In this document: one piece after another, positions 7,956 through 15,909 of the stretch
Layout of the letters: the number at the start of each line of letters is the position of its first letter
Position numbering within the stretch: the first letter of the stretch is position 1
Assembly (NCBI GenBank): GCA_018819925.1
Contig: JAHJPG010000088.1
Coordinates: 1 to 50,002, forward strand
DNA length: 50,002 nucleotides
Origin: Pseudomonadota bacterium
GTDB taxonomy: Bacteria; Desulfobacterota; Desulfarculia; Desulfarculales; Desulfarculaceae
Direction: 5' to 3'
Position numbers and translations under genes: made by a program
The notes under the pieces: model-generated
What the model was told of the DNA's origin: nothing
Seen by the model: the letters and a program-made list of their open reading frames with translations, nothing else
Databases searched by the model: none

Positions 7956-8894
7956 CTAGGCAGACAGGGTGCAGACCAGGCGGCCCTCTCCGTCGTCTTT
8001 CACCAGGCCCTGCTCCAACAGATAATCCAGATTGTCCCGGAAGGTGGCCTCCAGCTTGCCGCCGAAGTAAAGCTCCGTGGTCTCGGGGAACCAGGGCGAG
8101 GCGCTGCCCAGCTGCCACAGCCCTTCGCGGTGCAGGGGCCCGCGCATCATCAGGGTGTAGAGCAGGATCTTGCGCACCTGGTCCCGGCCCATGCGGCGGG
8201 GGTCTTCCAGGAAGGCGGCCACCCGGGCCAGGCAGGCCTCGATGGCCGCCGGGCCGTCGGCCAAGGGCGCGCCGTGGCCGGGGTAGATGGCCTGCACCCT
8301 GAGACGGCCGAGGCGCTCCAGGCTCTCGCGCAGCCTGAAGGGCGCGTCCAGGCCCTCGATGCGAGTGGTCAGCACCCCGAAATCGCCGTCCCACACGGTG
8401 TCCGCGCTCACCAGCCAGCCGGTGTCCATGCAGTAAAGGGCGATCTGGCCCATGCCGTGGCCAGGGGTGTGCAGCACCAGCCAGTTCATCTGGCCCAGGG
8501 TGAGCACCTCGCCGTCGGTGAGCGAGTGGTGGGTGGGGAAAAAGGCGGCGTCCTGCTGGTAATAGCCCCACCAGGTGGCCCAGTCGTTGCGCTGGTCCAC
8601 GAAGTAGCGGTCCACCTGGTGCAGGGCCACCTGGCAGCCCGAGCGGCGCTGGAACTCCGCGTTGCCCCCGATGTGGTCGCAATGGGCGTGGGTGTTGACG
8701 ATGAGCTCCACGTCCTCGATGGCCAGGCCGCACTGGGCGATGAGCGACTCGGTCTCGGCCGCGTCGCGGATGTAGGCGGTGTCCACCAGGGTGCGGGGCT
8801 TGCCGGTGAACACCAGGTGGTTGCCGTTTAGCCAGCCGCGCTGGATGAAAAACAGATCGTCGGTTATGGGGATGATGCGGGGGTCCATAGTCAT
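7956..8894 (-). CDS. MBL-fold metallo-hydrolase
   Basis: The 312-residue protein carries the metallo-beta-lactamase signature THAHCDHIGG (His69, His71, Asp73, His74). The further ligand motifs are TPGHGMGQ, SADTVWDGDFG and YPGHG. The C-terminal third is a winged-helix-like extension (RKILLYTLMMRGPLHREGL) seen in glyoxalase-II/RNase-Z-like hydrolases. The sequence is high-G+C like the chromosome. Its ATG overlaps the stop of the AT-rich gene upstream by four bases; an alternative ATG two codons in (8888) begins MDPRII. The substrate is unknown, probably a thioester or similar. Confidence 0.9.
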   Translation of the reverse strand: MTMDPRIIPITDDLFFIQRGWLNGNHLVFTGKPRTLVDTAYIRDAAETESLIAQCGLAIEDVELIVNTHAHCDHIGGNAEFQRRSGCQVALHQVDRYFVDQRNDWATWWGYYQQDAAFFPTHHSLTDGEVLTLGQMNWLVLHTPGHGMGQIALYCMDTGWLVSADTVWDGDFGVLTTRIEGLDAPFRLRESLERLGRLRVQAIYPGHGAPLADGPAAIEACLARVAAFLEDPRRMGRDQVRKILLYTLMMRGPLHREGLWQLGSASPWFPETTELYFGGKLEATFRDNLDYLLEQGLVKDDGEGRLVCTLSA

Positions 8895-10192
8895 CTCGCA
8901 CTAATAAATGAAAAAAAGTAATCCATAACAGCATTCATGCGAAGAAAATCATAATCAACAGAAGAAACGGGATCTCTAAAATACGAACCGCTACTCTTTC
9001 GCACGAATGCTAAAGATGGAGCAATTTTTTTCATTTTGGATAGCCTCCATTCATATATACGCATGCTCCACATATAATCATCTGCCTTTTGACTCCCGGT
9101 AGGCTCTACTTCAACGCCTTCACGCTTTAAAATATCAACAATTTCTTGATCCGTTTTCTTTGACTCGTTAGTTTCTTCATAACACGAAGCCGGCAAACAT
9201 AAGGTGCGATGAGCAGCAGCGTGGCGCATGTCGGCCATAGAACCCACCCATTCTCCATATTTAACATCGTACAAGTTAACGAGTTTCGGATTTATTTCCT
9301 TAAGTTTGCCCCAAAATTTCTTTGACATTATACCGCACTGTTTAGTTTTTAAATCAAACTCTTTTATATTATTAACAATCAATGTCAAATGTTCTAGCAT
9401 GCCCCACAGCATCAAATAAAAATTTGTTAAATGATAATTTAAAAACATAGAATGTCCATCTTCTACGCCTCGGCGATAAGATGCATCTTTCTGCACTTGG
9501 CCATATAGAACCATATCGCGAGAATAAGCAACAAACGAATATCGGTTCAGCAATGCGCTACGAATCATCTCTCTCAACTCATCATCTTTGAATTTTTTGT
9601 TATGCATATCGTACCAATGATATAATCGCACCCCTTTCCAGTGGATAAGCAAATAGTAAGCATCCAATGATATATTTTCCCAGTCGCTAAAAACTGATGA
9701 ATACACTTCATTTGCGACAGCTATTACATCAAGAGTATCCATAAATTTATAATGGTCTATGATAGTAAGCCGATGATACTGATAGAGAGTATATCTACAT
9801 TTAAGCAGCAGAGGATTATTAGTCACAATCCCATCAGATGCCATTTTATTTGCAAGAGCAATGAGGTAACGAGCTTGTTTTGCATCATCACTTTCGCCAA
9901 GCAACTCTGCCCTCAGCTCTTCACTAATATATTCATCTAATTCTATCTGTAGATCGATGTCGTCTAATTCCGCAGGCACGAGATACTGTTCAAGGTTATA
10001 AAAGACGGGGTTCATCTTGGCTAAATGTGATGGATCAACAAGGGTTGTCAGTTTAATATTAGCTTTTTGTTTTTGGTTCACTAACTCGTCAAGAAAAACT
10101 GACAGACTAATTATTTCGTTAGCCCTTAAATTAATAATGTATGGCAAATCTAAAATAAAATTAAAGTTTGTCGTTCGATGATAGTTCATCAC
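8891..10192 (-). CDS. AT-rich foreign gene: probable HEPN-domain RNase or defence protein
   Basis: I do not recognise this 433-residue family by name. Composition is the first clue: the gene is strongly AT-rich, with Ile, Asn, Lys and Tyr codons that its neighbours hardly use, and the change is abrupt at both ends. The C-terminal half is helical and contains MADMRHAAAHRT, an R-x4-H motif (Arg323, His324, His328) of the kind that forms the active site of HEPN ribonucleases. The first 130 residues, with ILDLPYI near Asp15, Asp102/Asp103 and a LIALANKMASDGIVTNN stretch, vaguely resemble a degenerate PIN-like fold; this is weak. GTG 10192 or ATG 10189 could be the start, and no clear ribosome-binding site is seen. 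It lies just past a terminator and may depend on read-through. Confidence 0.72.
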   Translation of the reverse strand: MMNYHRTTNFNFILDLPYIINLRANEIISLSVFLDELVNQKQKANIKLTTLVDPSHLAKMNPVFYNLEQYLVPAELDDIDLQIELDEYISEELRAELLGESDDAKQARYLIALANKMASDGIVTNNPLLLKCRYTLYQYHRLTIIDHYKFMDTLDVIAVANEVYSSVFSDWENISLDAYYLLIHWKGVRLYHWYDMHNKKFKDDELREMIRSALLNRYSFVAYSRDMVLYGQVQKDASYRRGVEDGHSMFLNYHLTNFYLMLWGMLEHLTLIVNNIKEFDLKTKQCGIMSKKFWGKLKEINPKLVNLYDVKYGEWVGSMADMRHAAAHRTLCLPASCYEETNESKKTDQEIVDILKREGVEVEPTGSQKADDYMWSMRIYEWRLSKMKKIAPSLAFVRKSSGSYFRDPVSSVDYDFLRMNAVMDYFFSFISAR

Positions 10193-10210
10193 ATACTCAA
10201 ATCACCAACA

Positions 10211-10237
10211 AAACGAACCGACCCTATTTGGGCCGGT
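10211..10237 (-). terminator. intrinsic terminator of the nuoEF-like operon
   Basis: On the minus strand CCGGCCC (10236-10230) pairs through a five-base loop with GGGTCGG (10224-10218), including one G-U pair, and is followed by the T-rich stretch TTCGTTTTGTT. It lies 25 bases past the diaphorase stop and just before the AT-rich gene. Confidence 0.75.
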
Positions 10238-10261
10238 CCGCTAATTCTAACGCAAAGCGAC

Positions 10262-12136
10262 CTAGTAGATGGCGTCGTACTTACAGTTCTCCAAGCAAGT
10301 CTTGCACTTGATGCACTTGTCAAGATGGATGACCGCAGGCTCCTTCTTTTTCCAGGATATGGCGTCCACCGGGCAGTTCTTGAAGCACAGGCCGCACATC
10401 TTGCACTTGTCCAGGTCCACCTTGAACTCCAGCAGGGCCACGCAGGAGCGGGCGGGGCATTTCTTGTCCACCACGTGGGCCAGGTATTCCTCGCGGAAAT
10501 AGCGCAGGGTGGAGAGCACCGGGTTGGGGCCGGTCTGGCCCAGGCCGCAGAGGCTGGCCTCCTGGATCATTCCGGCCAGCTCCTCCAGGGTTTCTATATC
10601 CGCCAACTCGCCCTTGCCCTCGGTGATCTTCTCCAGGATTTGCAGCATCCGGCGGGTGCCCTCCCGGCAGGGAGTGCACTTGCCGCAGGACTCCTCCTGC
10701 ACGAAGTCCATGAAGAAGCGGGCCATGTCCACCATGCAGGTGGAGTCGTCCATGACGATCATGCCGCCGCTGCCCATGATGGCCCCGGCCTTGACGATGG
10801 CCTCGTAGTCGCAGATGGTGTCCAGATGCTCCTCGGGGATGCAGCCGCCCGAGGGGCCGCCCAGCTGCACCGCCTTGAACTTGCGGTGCTTCTTGGGGAT
10901 GCCCTCGCCGATGTCGTAGATGATGGTCCTGAGCGGGGTGCCCATGGGCACCTCCACCAGGCCGATGTTGTTCACGTGGCCGGTGAGGGCGAAGACTTTG
11001 GTGCCCTTGGAGCCCTCGGTGCCGATGGAGGCGTACCAGTCCCCGCCATTGGTGATGATCTGAGGGATGTTGGCCCAGGTCTCCACGTTGTTCAAGATGG
11101 TGGGCTTGTTCCACAGGCCAGCCTGGGCCGGGAAGGGAGGCCGGGGCCGGGGCATGCCCCGCTTGCCCTCGATGGAGCGCATGAGCGCGGTTTCCTCGCC
11201 GCAGACAAAGGCGCCGGCGCCCTGGTAGATCTGAAGGTCGAAGCTGAAGCCGGTGCCCAGAATGTCCGGACCCAGCAGGCCGTACTCCTTGGCCTGGTCT
11301 ATGGCCAGTTGCAGGCGGTGCACCGCCAGGGGGTATTCGGCCCGGCAGTACACGTAGCCGTGGTGGCTGCCGATGGCCTTGGCCGCGATGACCATGCCCT
11401 CCACCACCGAGTGGGGGTCGGCCTCCAAGATGGAGCGGTCCATGAAGGCTCCGGGGTCTCCCTCGTCGGCGTTGCACAGCACGAACTTGGTCTCGCCGGC
11501 GGCCTTTTGGCAAAACTCCCACTTCAGGCCGGTGGGGAAGCCGGCCCCGCCCCTGCCCCGCAGGCCGGATTTTTTCACCTCGGCCACGATATCCTCGGGG
11601 GTCATCTCCTTGAGGGCCTTGGCCATGCCCTGGTAGCCACCCTGGCCGATGTATTCGTCGATCTTCTCCGCGTCCAGCAGGCTGCGGTTCTTGAGGGTGA
11701 TTAGCCTTTGCAGGGCGAAGAAGGGAATGTCGCGCATATGGGGGATGCGTTTTTTGGTGCCGGGGTCCTTGTACAGCAGGCGCTCCACCGGCTCACCATT
11801 AACGCAATAGGACGTCACCAGTTCCGGGATGTCCTTTTCCTCCAGGTTCACGTAAAAAATGCCCTCGGGATAGGAGACCATCACCGGCCCCAGGGCGCAG
11901 AAGCCGTTGCACCCTGTCTCCACCACGGCCACCTCTTCGGCCAGGCCCTGCTTGGCTATCTCGGCCACCAGGGCCGCGTTAACCGCCACGCTGCCCGCCG
12001 CCTGGCAACCGGTGCCCCCGCAGATGAGCAGGTGCATGCGCTGGGGGCCCACGCCGGTTTGTCCGTGGCGCAGGGCCTGGGCTTGCTTGGATTGTTCCTG
12101 AATCTGCGCGAGATCGTTTATCGTGAGCTGGGACAT
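10262..12136 (-). CDS. NuoF/HndC/HydB-like NADH-binding flavoprotein subunit
   Basis: The 624-residue protein has the extended layout of HydB/HndC rather than of respiratory NuoF. It starts with a thioredoxin-like [2Fe-2S] domain (CGGTGC near residue 39, then CNGFC). The FMN/NADH domain follows with GRGGAGFPTGLKWEF and CNADEGDPGA, then an SLBB region and the [4Fe-4S] motif SCGKCTPCREGTRRM. Two ferredoxin clusters end it (CKMCGLCFKNCP and CIKCKTCLENC). It oxidises or reduces NAD(H) in a soluble multi-subunit complex, for example an electron-bifurcating hydrogenase or formate dehydrogenase. Only the NuoE partner is adjacent, and no catalytic hydrogenase subunit is in the window, so the true partner must be elsewhere. 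Confidence 0.93.
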   Translation of the reverse strand: MSQLTINDLAQIQEQSKQAQALRHGQTGVGPQRMHLLICGGTGCQAAGSVAVNAALVAEIAKQGLAEEVAVVETGCNGFCALGPVMVSYPEGIFYVNLEEKDIPELVTSYCVNGEPVERLLYKDPGTKKRIPHMRDIPFFALQRLITLKNRSLLDAEKIDEYIGQGGYQGMAKALKEMTPEDIVAEVKKSGLRGRGGAGFPTGLKWEFCQKAAGETKFVLCNADEGDPGAFMDRSILEADPHSVVEGMVIAAKAIGSHHGYVYCRAEYPLAVHRLQLAIDQAKEYGLLGPDILGTGFSFDLQIYQGAGAFVCGEETALMRSIEGKRGMPRPRPPFPAQAGLWNKPTILNNVETWANIPQIITNGGDWYASIGTEGSKGTKVFALTGHVNNIGLVEVPMGTPLRTIIYDIGEGIPKKHRKFKAVQLGGPSGGCIPEEHLDTICDYEAIVKAGAIMGSGGMIVMDDSTCMVDMARFFMDFVQEESCGKCTPCREGTRRMLQILEKITEGKGELADIETLEELAGMIQEASLCGLGQTGPNPVLSTLRYFREEYLAHVVDKKCPARSCVALLEFKVDLDKCKMCGLCFKNCPVDAISWKKKEPAVIHLDKCIKCKTCLENCKYDAIY

Positions 12137-12169
12137 GCAACCTTCTCCCCAAAAACCAGCCGGGCCCAG

Positions 12170-12676
12170 TTAGTCGTATTGCTCCACCAAGTCAACGACC
12201 TTGTCGGCCATGACCTTGCGGTGAGTGTCTTGATTGGCCACCACCACCGGAGCCACCCCGCAGGCCCCCAGGCAGCGCACCTGCTCCAGGGTGAAGCGGC
12301 GGTCCTCGGTGGTGGAGTCCACCGGGACGTTCAAATGCCGCTCCAGGCGCTCCAAGACCTCCTTGCCACCGCGCACGTAGCAGGCGGTGCCCATGCAGAC
12401 CCGGATGACGTGGCGTCCCCGCGGCTCCATGGAGAAAAAGGAGTAGAAGGTGGTGACCCCAAACACCTCGTGGCCCGGCACGCCCAGTTTTTCGGCGATG
12501 CGCTCCTGCACCGGCACGGGCAGGTAACCCACCACTCCCTGGCATTTTTGCAACACAGGGATTAGGGCTCCGGGCTTGCCCCGGTGGGCCGCGCAGATAT
12601 CATCGATCTGGGCCACCATCTCCGGGGTGACGTCATCAGGCAAGGTCGCCTGGGTCAATTCATAGGCCAGACTCAT
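12170..12676 (-). CDS. NuoE/HndA-like [2Fe-2S] subunit
   Basis: This 168-residue, 24-kDa-type subunit has a helical N-terminal region and a thioredoxin-like ferredoxin domain. Its four cluster cysteines are visible in CMGTACYVRGG and CLGACGVAP. It passes electrons between the flavoprotein encoded downstream and the catalytic subunits. The start at 12676 (MSLAYEL) is chosen because AAGGAG lies just upstream; an ATG eleven codons earlier has no ribosome-binding site. The gap to the flavoprotein gene is 33 bases, so both are one operon ended by the terminator at 10211-10237. Confidence 0.92.
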   Translation of the reverse strand: MSLAYELTQATLPDDVTPEMVAQIDDICAAHRGKPGALIPVLQKCQGVVGYLPVPVQERIAEKLGVPGHEVFGVTTFYSFFSMEPRGRHVIRVCMGTACYVRGGKEVLERLERHLNVPVDSTTEDRRFTLEQVRCLGACGVAPVVVANQDTHRKVMADKVVDLVEQYD

Positions 12677-12794
12677 GGCCAACTCCTTGGGAATCGGGAA
12701 AATCTTCATAAAGGGTAGCTAATTAAAGCTCAGTTCCGGAAAAATGCCGGGACTTGGTTTGCATAGCATAGCTATGGTTGGCGGGCAAGATATT

Positions 12795-13532
12795 TCACCC
12801 CACCACGCACCAAGCCATAAGGGCGGCCACCTCGCCAGCCTCTATGGCCGCGCCCAGGGTGTCGCCGGTAACTCCGCCTATGCGCCGCCAAAACCACAGC
12901 CCCAGGACCAGGCCAAGGATCAGGACGCTCAGGGCGGCCACCGCTCCGGCCAAGCCGCCAGCCAGCAGGGCGATGGCCAAGGCGCTGGCCCCGCACAGGG
13001 CGTCGGGCCACATGGCGCTTTCCTGGGACACCGCCGCGCCCAGGCCCACCCCGGGCCGGGCCGGGGGCATGAGCCCGGCCAAAATCGCGGCCAGGGCCCG
13101 TCCCAGGGCCGGAACGGCCACCAGGGCCCCCCACAGGGACGGGCCGGACAGAGAAGCCAGGGCTCCGAACTTCATGAGCATGACCCCGGCCAGGGCCGCC
13201 ACTCCGAAGCTGCCCAGACGGGTGTCTTTCATGATTTCCAAGGCCCGCTCACGGCTGGTGGTATGCACCAAGGCGTCGGCGGTGTCGGCCACCCCGTCGT
13301 AGTGCAAAAAGCGGGTGAGCGCTCCCCACAAGACCACCATCCCCCCGGCCAGGGCCAGGGGGGGCAGTTTGAAGCCCAGCAGCCAGGCCGTCCCGGCCAA
13401 CACCAGGCCCAGGAGCCCGCCCACCACGCCGTACCAGGCCCGGGAGCGGACCAAATCCCGGGAGCCGGCCCGCAGCCCGGAGTTCACCGTGACCACGGTG
13501 AGGAACTGCAAGGCCAGTAGGAAGCTCTTCAC
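12795..13532 (-). CDS. cobS: adenosylcobinamide-GDP ribazoletransferase (cobalamin synthase)
   Basis: This 245-residue polytopic inner-membrane enzyme joins adenosylcobinamide-GDP to alpha-ribazole (phosphate), the last assembly step of cobalamin. Near the N-terminus it has the family start FLLALQFLTVV. The signature ALTRFLHYDGVADTADAL follows, with its conserved His and Asp residues, and then many hydrophobic segments. Length matches CobS. It is the last gene of the cobU-cobT-cobS run, three bases after cobT. No cobalamin riboswitch is seen nearby, so expression probably follows the upstream ftsK-lolA promoter. Confidence 0.94.
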   Translation of the reverse strand: MKSFLLALQFLTVVTVNSGLRAGSRDLVRSRAWYGVVGGLLGLVLAGTAWLLGFKLPPLALAGGMVVLWGALTRFLHYDGVADTADALVHTTSRERALEIMKDTRLGSFGVAALAGVMLMKFGALASLSGPSLWGALVAVPALGRALAAILAGLMPPARPGVGLGAAVSQESAMWPDALCGASALAIALLAGGLAGAVAALSVLILGLVLGLWFWRRIGGVTGDTLGAAIEAGEVAALMAWCVVG

Positions 13533-13535
13533 GGC

Positions 13536-14594
13536 CTAGCCTTGGTGCCCGGTGACCCCGGCCGAGGCAAAGGTGGCCATCTCGTTGTAGATGGCCACCG
13601 CCGCCCGGAGCACGTTAAGGGCCAGGGCCGCGCCGGTGCCCTCGCCCAGGCGCAGGTTCAGGTTCAAGATGGGCTTCAGCCCCAGGGCATCCAGCTGCAT
13701 CTGGTGGCCGATCTCCACCGAGCAGTGGCCGGCAAATAGATAGTCCGCCGCCGCCGGGGCCATGCGGGCGGCCACTAGGGCCCCGGCCCCGGCGATGAAG
13801 CCGTCCAAGAGCACCGGCACCCCCTGGGCCGCCGACTCCAGCACATAACCGCAAACCGCCGCGATCTCCAGACCGCCCACTGCAGCCAGGGTCTCCAGCG
13901 GCTGGTCCGCCGAGGGCTTATGCAGGGCCAGGGCCTGCTCGATTATCTTGATCTTCTGCACCAGGCCGGTTTGGTCCAACCCGGCTCCCCGGCCGGTGAC
14001 CGCGGCCACCGGCTGGCCGCAGAACACGGCGGTGAGGGCCGCGCAGGGGGTGGTGTTGCCGATGCCCATGTCGCCGGGGATGAGCAGATCGCAGCCCTCG
14101 CCGATGAGTTGGGCGGCCATCTCGGCCCCCACGGCTATGGCCCGACGGGCCTGCTCCAAGCTCATGGCCGGCTCCTGGGCCATGTTGGCCGTGCCCTTGG
14201 CCACCTTGGCCCTGACCAGGCCGGGCAGGTCGTCGAAATCGTAGTTGACTCCCACGTCCACCACCCGGACCTGGGCCCCGGACTGCCGGGCCAGCACGTT
14301 GATGCCCGCCCCACCGGCCAAGAAGTTGAACACCATCTGAGGGGTCACCTCGGAGGGATAGGGGCTAACCCCGGCCTGGGCCACCCCGTGGTCGGCCGCG
14401 AACACGGTCACCGCCGCTTGGGGCTGGGTCAGCGCGGCGCTGCCGCGAATCTCGGCCAGACGCCGGGCCAGATCCTCCAAGCGGCCCAGGGAGCCCAGGG
14501 GCTTGGTCAGGTCGTCAAGGTGGGCCTGGGCCGCCACTCCGGCGTTGAGGTCCAGGGGCTTGATGCGTCCGATGATGCCTTCCAGGGTGCTCAT
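13536..14594 (-). CDS. cobT: nicotinate-nucleotide-dimethylbenzimidazole phosphoribosyltransferase
   Basis: The 352-residue enzyme transfers phosphoribose from nicotinate mononucleotide to a benzimidazole base to give alpha-ribazole phosphate, the lower-ligand precursor. Recognisable are the N-terminal LTKPLGSLGRLEDLA, FAADHGVA, GDMGIGNTTPCAAL, and the C-terminal LGEGTGAAL with the catalytic glutamate near residue 318. Length is that of typical CobT. It lies between cobU and cobS, both within a few bases, so the three lower-ligand assembly enzymes are made together. Which base it activates is not readable from sequence. Confidence 0.96.
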   Translation of the reverse strand: MSTLEGIIGRIKPLDLNAGVAAQAHLDDLTKPLGSLGRLEDLARRLAEIRGSAALTQPQAAVTVFAADHGVAQAGVSPYPSEVTPQMVFNFLAGGAGINVLARQSGAQVRVVDVGVNYDFDDLPGLVRAKVAKGTANMAQEPAMSLEQARRAIAVGAEMAAQLIGEGCDLLIPGDMGIGNTTPCAALTAVFCGQPVAAVTGRGAGLDQTGLVQKIKIIEQALALHKPSADQPLETLAAVGGLEIAAVCGYVLESAAQGVPVLLDGFIAGAGALVAARMAPAAADYLFAGHCSVEIGHQMQLDALGLKPILNLNLRLGEGTGAALALNVLRAAVAIYNEMATFASAGVTGHQG

Positions 14595-14595
14595 G

Positions 14596-15156
14596 TCATC
14601 TCCTTCGGTCCAAGGGCAGCGGCCCGCCCTTGAGGGCCAAGGGCAAGCCGGCTGTTATAAGCAAAACCGTATCGCAGGCCCGGGCCAGGCGCTGATTCAA
14701 GGAGCCGGCCAGGTCCCGCCAGCGGCGGGCCAGGGCGTTTTCGGGCACGATGCCCAGGCCCACCTCGTTGGCCACCAGTATCACCCGGGCCCGGAGCCCG
14801 GGCAAGAGCCGGGCCAGGGCTTGGCCCCGGGCGCCCACCTCGTCGTCGCCCAGGTTGGCCCCCAACACCAGATTGCTCAACCACAGGGTTAGGCAATCCA
14901 CCAGGAACACCGTATCCGGGCCGTCGGCCTTGGCCAGGGCATCTTCCAGGGCCAAGGGCTCCTCCAGGGTGGCCCAGGCCGCGCCCCGGTCGGCCTGGTG
15001 GCGGGCGATGCGCTTGGCCATCTCCTGATCCCCGGCCTGGGCGGTGGCCAGGTAGACCAGCCGCCCGCCCCAACTCTCGGCCAGGGCCTGGGCGTAGGAA
15101 CTCTTGCCGCTCTTGGCCCCGCCCAACACCAGCACGCTGTGGACAGGCGCGCTCAT
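14596..15156 (-). CDS. cobU: adenosylcobinamide kinase / adenosylcobinamide-phosphate guanylyltransferase
   Basis: This 186-residue bifunctional enzyme phosphorylates adenosylcobinamide and then adds GMP. The P-loop LGGAKSGKSS is at about 11-20. Further on come the DCLTLWLSNL motif and the conserved ANEVGLGIVPENALARRWRDL segment. The start overlaps the lolA stop by four bases, and cobT follows two bases after its stop. Linkage of cobUTS to lolA and ftsK rather than to other corrin genes suggests that the upper corrin pathway is encoded elsewhere or replaced by cobinamide salvage. Confidence 0.95.
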   Translation of the reverse strand: MSAPVHSVLVLGGAKSGKSSYAQALAESWGGRLVYLATAQAGDQEMAKRIARHQADRGAAWATLEEPLALEDALAKADGPDTVFLVDCLTLWLSNLVLGANLGDDEVGARGQALARLLPGLRARVILVANEVGLGIVPENALARRWRDLAGSLNQRLARACDTVLLITAGLPLALKGGPLPLDRRR

Positions 15157-15890
15157 CTGCCCTGCGCGTCCCTTATGGACGGCAAGGGCCTATGGTCCAC
15201 CACCCGGTAGTCCACCGGCGCCTCGTAGGCGAACATCTGCGGGGTGGTGGGCGGATTCACCTTAAGCTTGTTGAAGCGGTACAAGGTGCGGTCGCCCACC
15301 AGGTTGTAGATTACGAAGCCGCGCAAGAGCAGGTCCTTGGCCCCGAAGATGAGCACCAGTTCCTTTAGGTCGGCCCGGCGCTGGCGGGGTTGCAGGGAAA
15401 GCAAAAGGCTGCCGGCGGGCGCGTCCTTGGCCTCGGCCGCCGAGGCCGAGCCCACCTCGTAATCCTTGTCCAGGCTGGCCAAGCCGCCCAGGGCGTCCAA
15501 GAGGGAGGTGAGCCCGCTGGTGAACTGGCTGAGGGGATAAAGGTCGGCCTGCCTGCGCTGGGGGCGCACCCACCAGGCCGCCCCGCCGCCGGTGATGATA
15601 AGCTCTTGGCGCGGGGTGTCCTGCTCCAGGCGCAGCTTCAGGGGCCGGGCCCAAATCAGGCGGCCCGAGCCGGCCACCTCGCGGCCTCCCTGGGCCCCCA
15701 GGGACACGAAACGGCTGGCCCTGGTGTAATCGGCCGCCAGGCTTTGCACCGAGCGGTAGCGCTCCTGCACCTGCTGGGCCAATTGGGCCGGAGACTCGGG
15801 CTTGTCCCGAGAGGCGGCGGCGGCCAGTCCCGGCCCCAAGAGGAGCAGGACCGCCAAGCCGGCCAAAACTTTGCTGGTCAAAAATCGCAA
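15153..15890 (-). CDS. lolA: outer-membrane lipoprotein carrier protein LolA
   Basis: The 245-residue periplasmic chaperone carries lipoproteins from LolCDE to the outer membrane. An N-terminal signal peptide (hydrophobic residues about 8-25, ending AAAA) is followed by the LolA pattern: a helix with QQVQERYRSVQSLAADYTR, the strand with GSGRLIWARPLKLRLE, and TPRQELIITGGGAAWW. The central part SASAAEAKDAPAGS is low-complexity. It directly follows ftsK, a pairing common in proteobacteria. Its stop overlaps the cobU start, so envelope and cobalamin genes are translationally coupled here. Confidence 0.9.
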   Translation of the reverse strand: MRFLTSKVLAGLAVLLLLGPGLAAAASRDKPESPAQLAQQVQERYRSVQSLAADYTRASRFVSLGAQGGREVAGSGRLIWARPLKLRLEQDTPRQELIITGGGAAWWVRPQRRQADLYPLSQFTSGLTSLLDALGGLASLDKDYEVGSASAAEAKDAPAGSLLLSLQPRQRRADLKELVLIFGAKDLLLRGFVIYNLVGDRTLYRFNKLKVNPPTTPQMFAYEAPVDYRVVDHRPLPSIRDAQGR

Positions 15891-15909
15891 GCTATCTTTC
15901 CTGCCCTTC

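Noticed and set aside
8891-10192. Complete insertion sequence around the AT-rich gene
   Set aside because: No transposase motif, terminal inverted repeats or target duplication could be identified at the edges.
10178-11704. Long plus-strand frame opposite the NuoF-like gene
   Set aside because: Antisense shadow; the minus strand carries all cluster and flavin motifs.
12767-12776. CATAGCTATG palindrome between cobS and nuoE-like genes
   Set aside because: A ten-base palindrome can occur by chance, and no promoter element could be placed around it.
12700-15200. Cobalamin riboswitch for cobUTS
   Set aside because: The genes are packed within an operon and no B12-box-like sequence was seen in any gap.
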